Positions 36,912-49,315 of a stretch of DNA of 64,000 bases are shown piece by piece; the stretch's first letter is position 1, and each line of letters opens with the position of its first letter. The position numbers and the translations under genes are program-made. Below the pieces are notes generated by a model that was not told where the DNA came from, made no database searches, and was given only the letters and a program-made list of their open reading frames with translations. The stretch is from Carboxylicivirga sediminis (GTDB taxonomy: Bacteria; Bacteroidota; Bacteroidia; Bacteroidales; Marinilabiliaceae): contig NZ_JAGTAR010000003.1 of assembly GCF_018156225.1 (NCBI RefSeq), positions 62,001 to 126,000 of the forward strand. The letters run 5' to 3'.

Positions 36912-39900
36912 TTAGAAAGTTATGCTACAACCTGCCGAAATAGTTTTTGATAGCGGATAAATCTTACCATCACTCCATCCACCATCAATGGTTTCAGGGT
37001 CAAATATTTTGGTCATATCTGTAAATGTCAGCAAGTTCTCGCCTGACACATAGAAACGCAGCTTCTGAACACCATACTTCTTGGTGAACGTTTGAGGGAT
37101 GGTATATCCTACCTGGATATTCTTCAAACGAATATAGGCCGCATTCTGAAGGTATCGGGTCTGTGTTTTAGTGTTCTTATTAGACTCCCATGACATAATT
37201 GGACGAGGATAATATCCATCCACATTAGCCCCTAACTCATGACCTTCAGGACGGAAATAATCCATGTGCTCTTTGAAGCCGGCAGCTTGCCACATGTTTC
37301 CGTTAGCTCCCCAGAAATAAGGGCCACCCAACGCATAGTCGCGCTTGCCTACTCCTTGCCAAAGCATTCTGAAGTCAATACCTTTCCAGGCTGCATCCAA
37401 ATCTATACTGAATTTATAACGTGGAGTGTTGTTGCCAATGATTGAGTAGTCACCAGTATCGCCAAGTACGCCACTTCCTGAATTGATTTCACCATCATTA
37501 TTGAGGTCTTCATACATGATGTCACCAGCTGCCCAGTTGCTCCCCATCACACTCTGGTCGTGATTAGCCAACCAGTTGTTCATCTCATCATCGCTTTTTG
37601 CAATACCGTGGGTTGTGTACCCCCAAATTTCTCCACCCATGCGACCAGCATACCACATATCAACACGGCCATTCTCATTTGGATAACAGGTTACTTCCTG
37701 TTGGTCGTCCGCTAAAATACCTCTTACACCATAAGACACCTGCCCAATTTTATCGCGCCAGCTAAGCTCTAATTCAAATCCATAAGACTTCATATCCGCA
37801 TTGTTGATTTTTGGAACAGAAGTACCAAGGGTTGCTGGCAACTCCGGTGCAGGTCCTACCATATCTTCAGTAAAGCGCTGGAAGTAGTCAAACACCAATG
37901 TTAAGCGATTATCAAACATCCCTGCGTCTAAACCAATGTTCCATGAGCGAACCGTTTCCCAGGTTAACAATGAACTCACCAATCCAGGGCTAGAGGCTGT
38001 GTTGGGACGCATGCCATTTATCATCCATGAACCATTTGCAGTACCAACAGGCATGGTGGTATAAAATGGATACCAGTTATTAGTATTCTGGTTACCTAGT
38101 TCACCCCAAGACGCACGTAATTTAAAGGTATTGATCTTATCCTCCAGTGGCTGCCAGAAATTTTCTCTTGCGATATTCCATCCTACCGATAAAGAAGGAA
38201 ATAAATTCCAACGCTCTTCTCTTAAGAATCGGCTTGTTCCATCATATCGCGCATTCAACTCAACCAGGTACTTCTCCTGATAGTTATAGTTAATACGTCC
38301 GAAGAATCCAGCTGTTGCCCAGTGTCCATAACCTCCTGAGGTAATTTTATCTTCACCTGAAGCGGTATTGATTGTTGGCAAATCAGGACTGATTAAATCA
38401 TTGCGATAACCACCTAAGTTACGTGTTTTGTTTTCTTCCGACTGAAAACCAGCTAAAGCCGTCAGGTTATGCCCTCCTTCAAATTCCTTAGTGAATTGAG
38501 TGTACAGGTTCGGGCTCATATAAGTCGTTTTTGACGCGTATTCAGATGCTTGCGTACTACCAGGCGACAACCAACCAACACCAACTGCATATGGATTTCC
38601 TGCTACATCGTGCGCGTAAGCAGGCAGATAATTACTGCTGCTAAAGTAAGTATCAGTGCGGTAGTTTAACTCACCAATCAGCTTCCATCCTTTGATTGGT
38701 TCAATATCCAACCTAAATTGCTGGTAGTTTTGATCTTTCTCAGAAATATTGCGACCTCCTTCTCTTAACTGAAGAATTTCTCCTCCATCGGCATAAAAAC
38801 CATTTGGATCATATACAGGGTTAGTAGGCCAGCGACGCGCAATGTTATGATAGAACAAACCAAACTGGTGAGTAGCCTTTTCATAAGTTTCACGGATGAA
38901 CTTAGTGTTGTAGCGAATGCTAGCAAAGTCAGCTAACTTAGCAGTTACATTAGCAGTTACTGTAAACCTGTCGAATGAATCGTTAGCATGACGCAATAAA
39001 CCATTCTGATTCAAATAGTTCGTTGATAAATAATACTGTATTTTCTCCGAACCACCATTCATACTTAAAGCATGCTCCTGCGAAGGTGTCCAGCTTTTAT
39101 AATGCTCTTCAAACCAATCGGTATTGGCATGCGAGCCTGTATACTGCTGCCATCTGTCTCCATTGGTATTAGCTACTGTTCCATAGTCTATTTCTCCTTT
39201 TTGGTAGGCTAGAATACGTTCCAATACTTCATCGGTAAAGGCTGGATTCTGTCCTGCATTGGCACGTGCATCGTTCCAGTACTTGGCAAAAGTGTATGAA
39301 TCCAACATATTTGGCTTCAACAATGGATCGCTCCAACGGAAGTTGTTGTTATAATTGATTTGCATGCGTCCTTCCTTACCTCTTTTGGTCGTAATTAGGA
39401 TGACCCCAAAAGGCGCACGAGAACCATAGATAGCAGAAGATGCTGCATCTTTCAACACAGAGATACTTTCAATGTCCTGTGGGTTAAGCGAGTTCATATC
39501 ACCCTCCATGCCATCAATTAAGATCAGTGGTCCTGAGTTAGAACCATCACCAATTGTACCAGCTCCACGGATATTGATTTTAAGCGGATTGTTTAATTCA
39601 CCACCACCTGAAGAGGTCACATTTAAACCTGGCACGATTCCTTGTAAAGCTTGTGATACATTCTGCACCGGACGTTCCTCAATTTTATCAGAGGTAACAG
39701 CTGATACAGAGCCCGTAACATTTACCTTTTTTTGCGTACCATAAGCAACCACAACTACTTCATCCAATCCGGTAGCTTCCTCCACCATGGTAATATTAAA
39801 GTTGGTTCTGCCAGCCACATTCACAACCTGAGACTCAAACCCAACAAATGAGAAAGTCAAACTGGCATTCTCTGAACTAACACTTATTGAAAAGGATCCA

Positions 39901-40397
39901 TCAATACCGGTGATAACACCAGATGTTGGATTTTCCTGTTCGTACACATTAACGCCCGGTAAAGGCTCACCCATATGATCAGTCACTTTACCTTCCACTA
40001 CATGCTGTTGAACCTGAGCAACCACATCGCTCTGTGTTTTATCAACAATCACATAATAGTTCTCAATTACTTTGTAAGTAAGATTTTTATCCAGTACCTG
40101 CTTAAGCACCTCTTCAACATCGCTGTCCTTAACATTCACCGAAACGATTTGCTGTGGATTAAGCTGAGAATTACTGTAGGCGAATCTACAGTCTGCAGAA
40201 TTTTCAATCTGCTCAAATAGCTCCTGGATTGAAATAGTACTTTCTTGGATGGTCACGCGCTTGTTTTGTGCATAGCCGGCTGCAGAAATGACCATCGAGC
40301 CACAAAACAAGAATACACTCAGTAGCTTCATTATACGATAGATTTTTTTCCTCCGATAATTGTGCAAACAATCCGGATGATTTGTTTTTCTTTTCAT
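36912..40397 (-). CDS. susC: SusC/RagA-family TonB-dependent transporter with STN domain
   Basis: 1161 residues. Order: long n-region and signal (about 1-44), STN domain (45-125), carboxypeptidase-like domain (VVEGKVTDHMGEPLPGVNV, about 132-215), plug (VSQALQGIVPGLNV and VLKDAASSAIYGSRAPFGVILI), and a beta-barrel ending in phenylalanine (SAGCSITF). The STN domain indicates signalling to the FecR anti-sigma factor encoded just upstream. It imports oligosaccharides across the outer membrane with SusD. An antisense terminator and promoter overlap its leader. Confidence 0.97.
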   Translation of the reverse strand: MKRKTNHPDCLHNYRRKKIYRIMKLLSVFLFCGSMVISAAGYAQNKRVTIQESTISIQELFEQIENSADCRFAYSNSQLNPQQIVSVNVKDSDVEEVLKQVLDKNLTYKVIENYYVIVDKTQSDVVAQVQQHVVEGKVTDHMGEPLPGVNVYEQENPTSGVITGIDGSFSISVSSENASLTFSFVGFESQVVNVAGRTNFNITMVEEATGLDEVVVVAYGTQKKVNVTGSVSAVTSDKIEERPVQNVSQALQGIVPGLNVTSSGGGELNNPLKINIRGAGTIGDGSNSGPLILIDGMEGDMNSLNPQDIESISVLKDAASSAIYGSRAPFGVILITTKRGKEGRMQINYNNNFRWSDPLLKPNMLDSYTFAKYWNDARANAGQNPAFTDEVLERILAYQKGEIDYGTVANTNGDRWQQYTGSHANTDWFEEHYKSWTPSQEHALSMNGGSEKIQYYLSTNYLNQNGLLRHANDSFDRFTVTANVTAKLADFASIRYNTKFIRETYEKATHQFGLFYHNIARRWPTNPVYDPNGFYADGGEILQLREGGRNISEKDQNYQQFRLDIEPIKGWKLIGELNYRTDTYFSSSNYLPAYAHDVAGNPYAVGVGWLSPGSTQASEYASKTTYMSPNLYTQFTKEFEGGHNLTALAGFQSEENKTRNLGGYRNDLISPDLPTINTASGEDKITSGGYGHWATAGFFGRINYNYQEKYLVELNARYDGTSRFLREERWNLFPSLSVGWNIARENFWQPLEDKINTFKLRASWGELGNQNTNNWYPFYTTMPVGTANGSWMINGMRPNTASSPGLVSSLLTWETVRSWNIGLDAGMFDNRLTLVFDYFQRFTEDMVGPAPELPATLGTSVPKINNADMKSYGFELELSWRDKIGQVSYGVRGILADDQQEVTCYPNENGRVDMWYAGRMGGEIWGYTTHGIAKSDDEMNNWLANHDQSVMGSNWAAGDIMYEDLNNDGEINSGSGVLGDTGDYSIIGNNTPRYKFSIDLDAAWKGIDFRMLWQGVGKRDYALGGPYFWGANGNMWQAAGFKEHMDYFRPEGHELGANVDGYYPRPIMSWESNKNTKTQTRYLQNAAYIRLKNIQVGYTIPQTFTKKYGVQKLRFYVSGENLLTFTDMTKIFDPETIDGGWSDGKIYPLSKTISAGCSITF

Positions 40398-40477
40398 AAA
40401 TTTGTGTTTTGCTGAATTAATTAGAAATTAGTTCATTGATTAAGCAGACAATAGGCCAATATTGTCTGCTTTTTTTA
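40397..40477 (+). ncRNA. Candidate antisense sRNA opposite the susC leader (DonS-like)
   Basis: On the plus strand, TAAATTTG (40397-40404) matches the -7 box, and transcription would start near 40411. AGCAGACAATA (40443-40453) then pairs perfectly with TATTGTCTGCT (40460-40470) around a 6-nt loop and is followed by six Ts (40471-40476). This is a strong plus-strand intrinsic terminator with no plus-strand gene before it. The T-run overlaps the fecR stop codon. The RNA of about 65 nt would be complementary to the susC 5' leader. Antisense RNAs in this position are known for ECF/anti-sigma PULs of Bacteroides (DonS type). No good -33 box was seen. Confidence 0.6.
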
Positions 40478-41446
40478 GTTGTTAATCCGTTTTTTAGTTA
40501 TTATTAGTTTATCATCATTCAGTCTGTAGTTGAGCTGTAACACCTCACCCATAATCGCCAATAAATTATAAAGTGTCTCTTCTTTTCTCAAGCGCAGAGA
40601 AAAGGTTTTACCTTTAAAGTCAGCCATATTGCAAATCACGTCTACACCATACCAATGCTCAATTTTACGGCAAACATCCTCCATGGTGTCATCCTTAAAA
40701 ATGAGACTCCCATTCGTCCAGGCTAATCCCATTCCTAAATCGAAACGTTTTTTCGTAAGCACCGATGCCGCTTTATTGTATTCCACGCTTTCACCGGGCA
40801 CCAAAACCATTCCCTCATCGGTACTTTCAACCTTTATCTTACCTTCAAGAAGCGAGGAGCGCACAAACGGTTCGTCCAGATAATTTCTTACCATAAACTG
40901 TGTCCCTAATGCTTCAACAGTTATCGAATCTGAAGAGACAACAAAAGGCAAAGACGGATTTTTAAATACATCAAAGTATACTTCTCCTGTCACTTGAACA
41001 TTACGCTGATTCACTCCATAACTTAAGTTATAGCTCAGCGTTGAAAGCGCATTCATATGAACTTCGGTGCCATCAGGTAAAACAAAATGCGCCCTGTCTC
41101 CTAGTTCTGTTCTAACGGTCATCAGTTGAGTATCCGCAACTTTTTGATTAACGATCACAAAAAGCAGTGCTCCTATAAGAGGAAGTAAGAGAATAGCTGC
41201 TACATTTTTATAAAATTGGAGATTCCACCAAGTCGATGTTAGATGTATTCTCTTTCTCTGATTTACCTCTTTAACATCAGATGTTTTGGCAGCTTCCCAT
41301 TTCTCTGAAAAGTACAACGACAATTCCTCTCTTTCAGATTCGTTATCTAACCAGCTTTCCAAATCCTGTATCGCCTCCTTACCCAACATCTTATCGGAAT
41401 ACAAGCGGTTTATCTTTACGTCTATATGTGATTTATTTTCGCTCAT
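40475..41446 (-). CDS. FecR-family anti-sigma factor
   Basis: 323 residues. A cytosolic N-terminus that would bind the sigma factor is followed by one membrane helix (about 81-100, VAAILLLPLIGALLFVIV). A periplasmic FecR domain (about 110-215) includes TELGDRAHFVLPDGTEVHMNA. The C-terminal DUF4974-like domain (FKDDTMEDVCRKIEHWYGVDV) would receive the STN signal from SusC. It sits between the sigma gene and susC, 77 bp before susC. Confidence 0.95.
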   Translation of the reverse strand: MSENKSHIDVKINRLYSDKMLGKEAIQDLESWLDNESEREELSLYFSEKWEAAKTSDVKEVNQRKRIHLTSTWWNLQFYKNVAAILLLPLIGALLFVIVNQKVADTQLMTVRTELGDRAHFVLPDGTEVHMNALSTLSYNLSYGVNQRNVQVTGEVYFDVFKNPSLPFVVSSDSITVEALGTQFMVRNYLDEPFVRSSLLEGKIKVESTDEGMVLVPGESVEYNKAASVLTKKRFDLGMGLAWTNGSLIFKDDTMEDVCRKIEHWYGVDVICNMADFKGKTFSLRLRKEETLYNLLAIMGEVLQLNYRLNDDKLIITKKRINN

Positions 41447-41575
41447 CTACATTAAATACGATTGAAGTCTTTGCATCTATTAGTGCTATTTCTATTTTTT
41501 TCAATAAAAACTACATCATCCTCACCAACTGCACTTTACACACTTACTTTTTTTTTCAAACAACACATAATTAAC

Positions 41576-42151
41576 TTATCCAGCCACCAGTAACACGATT
41601 AACAGGCATATCAATTCCTTCAGATTATTCTTAAGAAACTTTGTAGAATTGTACATATGCGCATTTACGGTATGTTCACTAATACCCAGCATTTGTGCAA
41701 TAGCTCTATAGCTCATGCCTTCAATTTTATTGAGTATAAATATCTCGCGGCCTTTGGCTGGCAATTCATCTATACATTTGAATACCTGCTGCTCAACCTC
41801 TTTATATTCTATAGACTCAACGGTTGAATCATCAATATCCTGACTGCTTGCAATAGTTTCCTCAATATACTTGCGCTGACGAATAAGCTTTCGCATGTGA
41901 TCAATCATCAGATTTCGGGCCACGGTAAAAATGAATGCCTCCAATGAAGCATCCTGTTTCAGGGTTTTCCGTTTATTCCAGATGATGAGAAATACCTCCT
42001 GTACCAGGCTTTCTACATCTTCTTCTTTAGGAAGACTTTGCTGAATAAAATTCAAAAGACGTAATCTATAGTTCGATACGATCCAGGCAACAGCCTTCTC
42101 ATCACCATCGATCAACTGTGAAACTATTAATACTTCTTTATTATCTTTCAT
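41576..42151 (-). CDS. ECF RNA polymerase sigma factor
   Basis: 191 residues. Region 2 (about 20-90) has VQEVFLIIWNKR and AFIFTVARNLMIDHMR. Region 4 (about 125-180) has LPAKGREIFILNKIEGMSYRAIAQMLGISEHTVNAHM. It would direct transcription of the SusCD unit when released by FecR. Unusual: the last 12 or so residues (LICLLIVLLVAG) are almost all hydrophobic. It is 129 bp upstream of fecR. The promoter is not obvious. Confidence 0.95.
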   Translation of the reverse strand: MKDNKEVLIVSQLIDGDEKAVAWIVSNYRLRLLNFIQQSLPKEEDVESLVQEVFLIIWNKRKTLKQDASLEAFIFTVARNLMIDHMRKLIRQRKYIEETIASSQDIDDSTVESIEYKEVEQQVFKCIDELPAKGREIFILNKIEGMSYRAIAQMLGISEHTVNAHMYNSTKFLKNNLKELICLLIVLLVAG

Positions 42152-42280
42152 AGTTCACTCCAACTAATTATACTATTCACTTGAAGAACAGTCTGTCTTG
42201 TTGTTCCATTCTTTTCAATTAGTTTTACTACAGGCTTCAGAATAATAATTCTAATGCCTTAGATATTATGGCTGTTTACT

Positions 42281-44224
42281 TTATTTAGAACCATAAGACT
42301 TCGCAATAACCTCCAGACTTTGGATACTGTTATCCATCCCTCCAATTCTATTTCTGATCAACCATAATTGTCTGAATTGAGCCAGCAAAGCATCCCAATC
42401 TTCCTGCATTGTTTCTTTTACAGAATCACTAGCATGACTCATTTTATGTTCAGGCAACAGTAAGCGTTCTTTTGCCATCAGAGCACTATGACGCGCAAAA
42501 CCAGCGGCCAGTTGAAGTTCCTCAACTAGCAATTGTTGCTCTTCATTATAGGCCGGACAATGTTCTAGTTGCTTCAATAACGTATTTAACTTCAGTAAAA
42601 CAGCTACAGTATTCTCTGCATTGACATGCTCCAATCTAGGAGTGGATAATGGCTCATTGGGAGAACGCAGTATATCATAAAACACATTGACGTACTTTTG
42701 AATATCTCCATCATACAATTTATAGACAGTTCCCAATTCCAATATAAGTTGTGCCAGCTCAGTGTTTGGATGCTCCATGAGTGAATGAGTCAGGTGAGTA
42801 CTTACATCCAATGACTCGTTTGGTTCCACCGCCCAAGATAATCCGGCACCGTATATGATGGCCGGATAACTGATGACAAAGGGCTGCCAATGTCCAAAAT
42901 CGCCCCAATCGGTGATTAAATAACCACTGGCCTCATATTTTCTACCAGCCTTTGCTGCTTTTAAAAGATTTACTTGTGCATTGGGCCAGCGACCAATGAA
43001 CGACTGCCAGCTAGATGTACCCGGACAAACATAGAAAGGCACTCCGGCATCGTGCATCTTGCGACTGTTCTTTTCAAACGGGTACCACGCACGGTAGCCC
43101 CAAACCAAACAAGTCAGATCCTCAGGTAGGCGGTGCAACTGTTTAGGATAGTTGAGTATAATGTCTGCCCACATCTGAGGCTGATACCCATTTGAACTTA
43201 AATAATTTGTTAATTCGGACATGTAGCTGATGTACACTTCGCCTTTCCCTTGTTCATCGCAGGCCTCTTTCGAACGTCCATGTCCCAGTTCCCATGGTTC
43301 ATCACCTCCAATATTGACCGTTTTAGATGAGAAGTTAGGTAACAACTCATCGTATAGGCTTGCCACAAGCTCCATAGAACGCGGATCAACCGGATTCAAA
43401 GTGGTGCGTCGTTGTAAATGATGAGGCCCATCCTTCTGTACTTTTTCCAATTCAGCCAGATGCTGGTAGTCGGCATGCTCCAACCAACGCTCCATATGTC
43501 CTAATGAGTTTTGATTGGCCACTAATTCGATAAAGCGCTCCTGGCAATACTGATTAATTGTAATAATATCTTCGGCAGTATAGGGCGAATAATCCTGCCA
43601 TACTTTTTGATGCTCTTGATAAGCAAATGTATGCTCGGTATAAAGCTGCAGCTGATTGATTTTCCATTCAGCCAAATGATCGATAATCTGAAATAAGGTA
43701 GTTAATGTGGGTACTTTATCACGGCTTACGTCCAGCATAAACCCTCTGTTTTTATAATCGGGGTAATCGGTGATGGATACAAGCGGTAAATACCCAGCCT
43801 CCTCAGCATAGCGAATGATCTGCTTCAACGTTTGGAGGCCATTAAATACGCCTGCCAGATCCACTCCCACTAATTCGATTTGATTAGTTTTAATCTGCAG
43901 TTGATAACCTTGCTCTTTTAGGCCTAAATCTCCATCAATACTTACTTTCATAAGGGGAGATTCGCCTTTGGCACAAGCTCGGGTAATGTTCCAGTTCAGG
44001 CCAATATTCTGAAACGCAGCACGTACCTTCTTGAGTTCGGATAACACGCGGGCATCTTGTATTTCTGCCGATAATTCAATGCGTCCGGTATGACCATCAA
44101 ACGCCCCATCTTCCATCTGGATAGCTTGCGGAAGTGGCAATAAGAAATCTTTAACCGAATTAGTAGCAAAGCCAGTCAGCCCAATGAGCCAACTGGATAT
44201 CATTATTATTAGATGTTTTTTCAT
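42281..44224 (-). CDS. GH20-family hexosaminidase, divergent subfamily
   Basis: 647 residues with a signal peptide (GLTGFA). A GH20b-like N-terminal domain (30-150) precedes a barrel starting DYKNRGFMLDVSRDKVPT. The catalytic pair is Asp 308-Glu 309 in VNIGGDEPWELGHGR. The usual FHWHLTED segment is replaced by LQLYTEHTFAY, as in a distinct GH20 branch. The C-terminal 150 residues are helical. It probably removes beta-GlcNAc or GalNAc. Last gene of a three-gene unit with a sulfatase and a GH2. Confidence 0.85.
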   Translation of the reverse strand: MKKHLIIMISSWLIGLTGFATNSVKDFLLPLPQAIQMEDGAFDGHTGRIELSAEIQDARVLSELKKVRAAFQNIGLNWNITRACAKGESPLMKVSIDGDLGLKEQGYQLQIKTNQIELVGVDLAGVFNGLQTLKQIIRYAEEAGYLPLVSITDYPDYKNRGFMLDVSRDKVPTLTTLFQIIDHLAEWKINQLQLYTEHTFAYQEHQKVWQDYSPYTAEDIITINQYCQERFIELVANQNSLGHMERWLEHADYQHLAELEKVQKDGPHHLQRRTTLNPVDPRSMELVASLYDELLPNFSSKTVNIGGDEPWELGHGRSKEACDEQGKGEVYISYMSELTNYLSSNGYQPQMWADIILNYPKQLHRLPEDLTCLVWGYRAWYPFEKNSRKMHDAGVPFYVCPGTSSWQSFIGRWPNAQVNLLKAAKAGRKYEASGYLITDWGDFGHWQPFVISYPAIIYGAGLSWAVEPNESLDVSTHLTHSLMEHPNTELAQLILELGTVYKLYDGDIQKYVNVFYDILRSPNEPLSTPRLEHVNAENTVAVLLKLNTLLKQLEHCPAYNEEQQLLVEELQLAAGFARHSALMAKERLLLPEHKMSHASDSVKETMQEDWDALLAQFRQLWLIRNRIGGMDNSIQSLEVIAKSYGSK

Positions 44225-44248
44225 ATTTGGTGATTGAAAGTGTAGAGC

Positions 44249-45805
44249 TTAGTAGGTACTTAAATCGGTATCCTCATACTGCTCTTGTAGTTCCTTTAGC
44301 TGCTTTTTCAGCTTGCTAATCAAATCCTGCATCGATGGGTGATCATAAAGGTTAACCATCTCATTAGGATCGTCGACTAAATCGTAAAGCTCCCATTTGT
44401 CAATGTCGTTGTAGAAATGAATTAACTTATAACGGCCGGTGCGTATGCCATAATGACGCTTCACCATGTGTTCGTTGGGGAACTCGTAGTAATGATAGTA
44501 AATAGCCTCACGCCAATCAGCTTCTTTATCATTAAAGAGTTTGACCAGGCTTTCACCTTGCATATCGGCAGGCACTTTCAGGCCAGCAACGTCCAGAAAC
44601 GTAGGCGCATAGTCAATGTTCTGCACTAACTGATGCAATTGCGTTTTTGGCTTAATGACCTTTGGGTAGCGCATCACTAAAGGCGTTCGCAGCGATTGTT
44701 CGTACATAAAACGCTTGTCAAACCAACCGTGCTCACCCATGTAGAAGCCCTGATCGGAAGTATAGACAATCAATGTATTATCCAACTCACCTTTTTCTTC
44801 CAGGTAAGCTAATAAACGCCCGATATTATTGTCAACTGATGCCACACAGCGCAGGTAATCCTGCATGTAACGCTGATATTTGTATAGGGCTAGCTCTTTG
44901 CCTTCGAGGTTTTTCGATTTGAAATCTTCAATAATAGGATCATATTCTTTGTCCCAGGCCTCACGCTGTTCAGGTGTCAGCTGGGCGATCATGCGTTCGT
45001 AATTCTTACGATACTTAGTTTGAATCTCCCCTTCTTCATCCAATAATTTAAGATCGTATACCAGATCCATATCATTGGCGATGTGCATGCGCTGTTCCGC
45101 TGCGGCCTGACGGTTCTGATAATCATCAAAAAATGTTTCTGGCACATCAAACTCCTGGTTTTTAAACAGCTTAAACAAAGCGGTATCAGGCTGCCAGATA
45201 CGGTGCGTAGCTTTATGATGTACCAACAGGCAGAAAGGCTTCTCTGCATCACGATTTTCAAGCCAGTTGATACTTTTATCTGTAATCACATTGGTCACGT
45301 AACCCTCTGAAGGAATAGTATCTCCATTGGCAATAAAGTCAGAGTTATAGTAATCACCCTGACCAATCAACACCTCGTAGTTATCGAATCCCGTAGGCAA
45401 ACTTCTCAGGTGCCATTTACCAATAATACCGGTTTGATAACCATTAGCCTTTAACAACTTTGGGAAAGTCATCTGATTGCCATCAAAGGTTAATGAATTG
45501 TTGATGTGCCCGTTTTTATGACTGTGTTTACCCGTGAGCATAACTGCACGGCTTGGTCCGCAAATCGAATTCGTCACGAAACTATTTCTGAAAATCGCGC
45601 CTTCTTCGCCAATCCTGTCCAAATTAGGTGTTTTAATAAAACGATTATCGTATGCACTAAAAGTCTGCAACGAATGATCATCTGTCATGATGAACAGGAT
45701 ATTAGGTCTCTTCTGCTCTTTAACCGCTTTCCCAGACTGGCAGCCGGCGAATAATAAGCCAACCAACGCTATTACTAAAGCAATCTGGTTATACTGTTTT
45801 TTCAT
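44249..45805 (-). CDS. Family S1 sulfatase, probable N-acetylglucosamine-6-sulfatase
   Basis: 518 residues, lipoprotein signal (LLFAGC, Cys 22). The formylglycine motif CGPSR has Cys 82. Metal and active-site segments are FIMTDDHSLQTFSAY, HKNGHINN, GIIGKWHL and YTSDQGFYMGEHGWFDKR. The overall pattern resembles S1_11 enzymes, which remove 6-O-sulfate from GlcNAc. Placement between GH2 and GH20 genes fits stepwise removal of Gal, sulfate and GlcNAc from 6-sulfo-LacNAc. The subfamily call is from memory of the motif pattern. Confidence 0.9.
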   Translation of the reverse strand: MKKQYNQIALVIALVGLLFAGCQSGKAVKEQKRPNILFIMTDDHSLQTFSAYDNRFIKTPNLDRIGEEGAIFRNSFVTNSICGPSRAVMLTGKHSHKNGHINNSLTFDGNQMTFPKLLKANGYQTGIIGKWHLRSLPTGFDNYEVLIGQGDYYNSDFIANGDTIPSEGYVTNVITDKSINWLENRDAEKPFCLLVHHKATHRIWQPDTALFKLFKNQEFDVPETFFDDYQNRQAAAEQRMHIANDMDLVYDLKLLDEEGEIQTKYRKNYERMIAQLTPEQREAWDKEYDPIIEDFKSKNLEGKELALYKYQRYMQDYLRCVASVDNNIGRLLAYLEEKGELDNTLIVYTSDQGFYMGEHGWFDKRFMYEQSLRTPLVMRYPKVIKPKTQLHQLVQNIDYAPTFLDVAGLKVPADMQGESLVKLFNDKEADWREAIYYHYYEFPNEHMVKRHYGIRTGRYKLIHFYNDIDKWELYDLVDDPNEMVNLYDHPSMQDLISKLKKQLKELQEQYEDTDLSTY

Positions 45806-45849
45806 TAGAAATGTAGTTAGTGTTCAATAATATATTGTTTGCTGTATCT

Positions 45850-49038
<3,189 letters not shown>

Positions 49039-49076
49039 TTATTTTGACTGTTATTTTTATGCGAATACATCAATTA

Positions 49077-49110
49077 CAAATTTATCAGCCTTCGCTGCGA
49101 CCTGGCAGCG
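49077..49110 (-). promoter_or_regulatory. GH2 operon promoter with dyad at -33
   Basis: On the minus strand TAAATTTG (49084-49077) is a perfect -7 box. A GC-rich dyad CGCTGC (49093-49098)/GCAGCG (49105-49110) covers the region where the -33 box should be, as an operator or activator site would. No TTG is found at the right spacing. Confidence 0.5.
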
Positions 49111-49279
49111 GTGAAATCGTCAACAATCAATGGTTTTTCGTGCAGGCATCACATAGACAGATTATTCAATTAATATGGATTAATTAATCAACTCCCAATT
49201 CTTAATGCTGATTACCTGACACTTACAAGACCTCCACTTTCCGCTTATTAAATCAATAAAACAGCTGAATAGATTTTCG

Positions 49280-49287
49280 TATTTTTG
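49280..49287 (+). promoter_or_regulatory. Promoter -7 box of the hybrid sensor gene
   Basis: TATTTTTG matches TAnnTTTG and lies 29 nt before the ATG at 49316. An AAAAGGGG stretch just before the ATG may help ribosome binding. No -33 box was identified. Confidence 0.5.
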
Positions 49288-49315
49288 GACTACAACTATC
49301 TAAAAGGGGCCATCA

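Noticed and set aside
40443-40476. Minus-strand terminator between fecR and susC
   Set aside because: On the minus strand the hairpin is followed by TTAATC, not a T-run. The T-run is on the plus strand.
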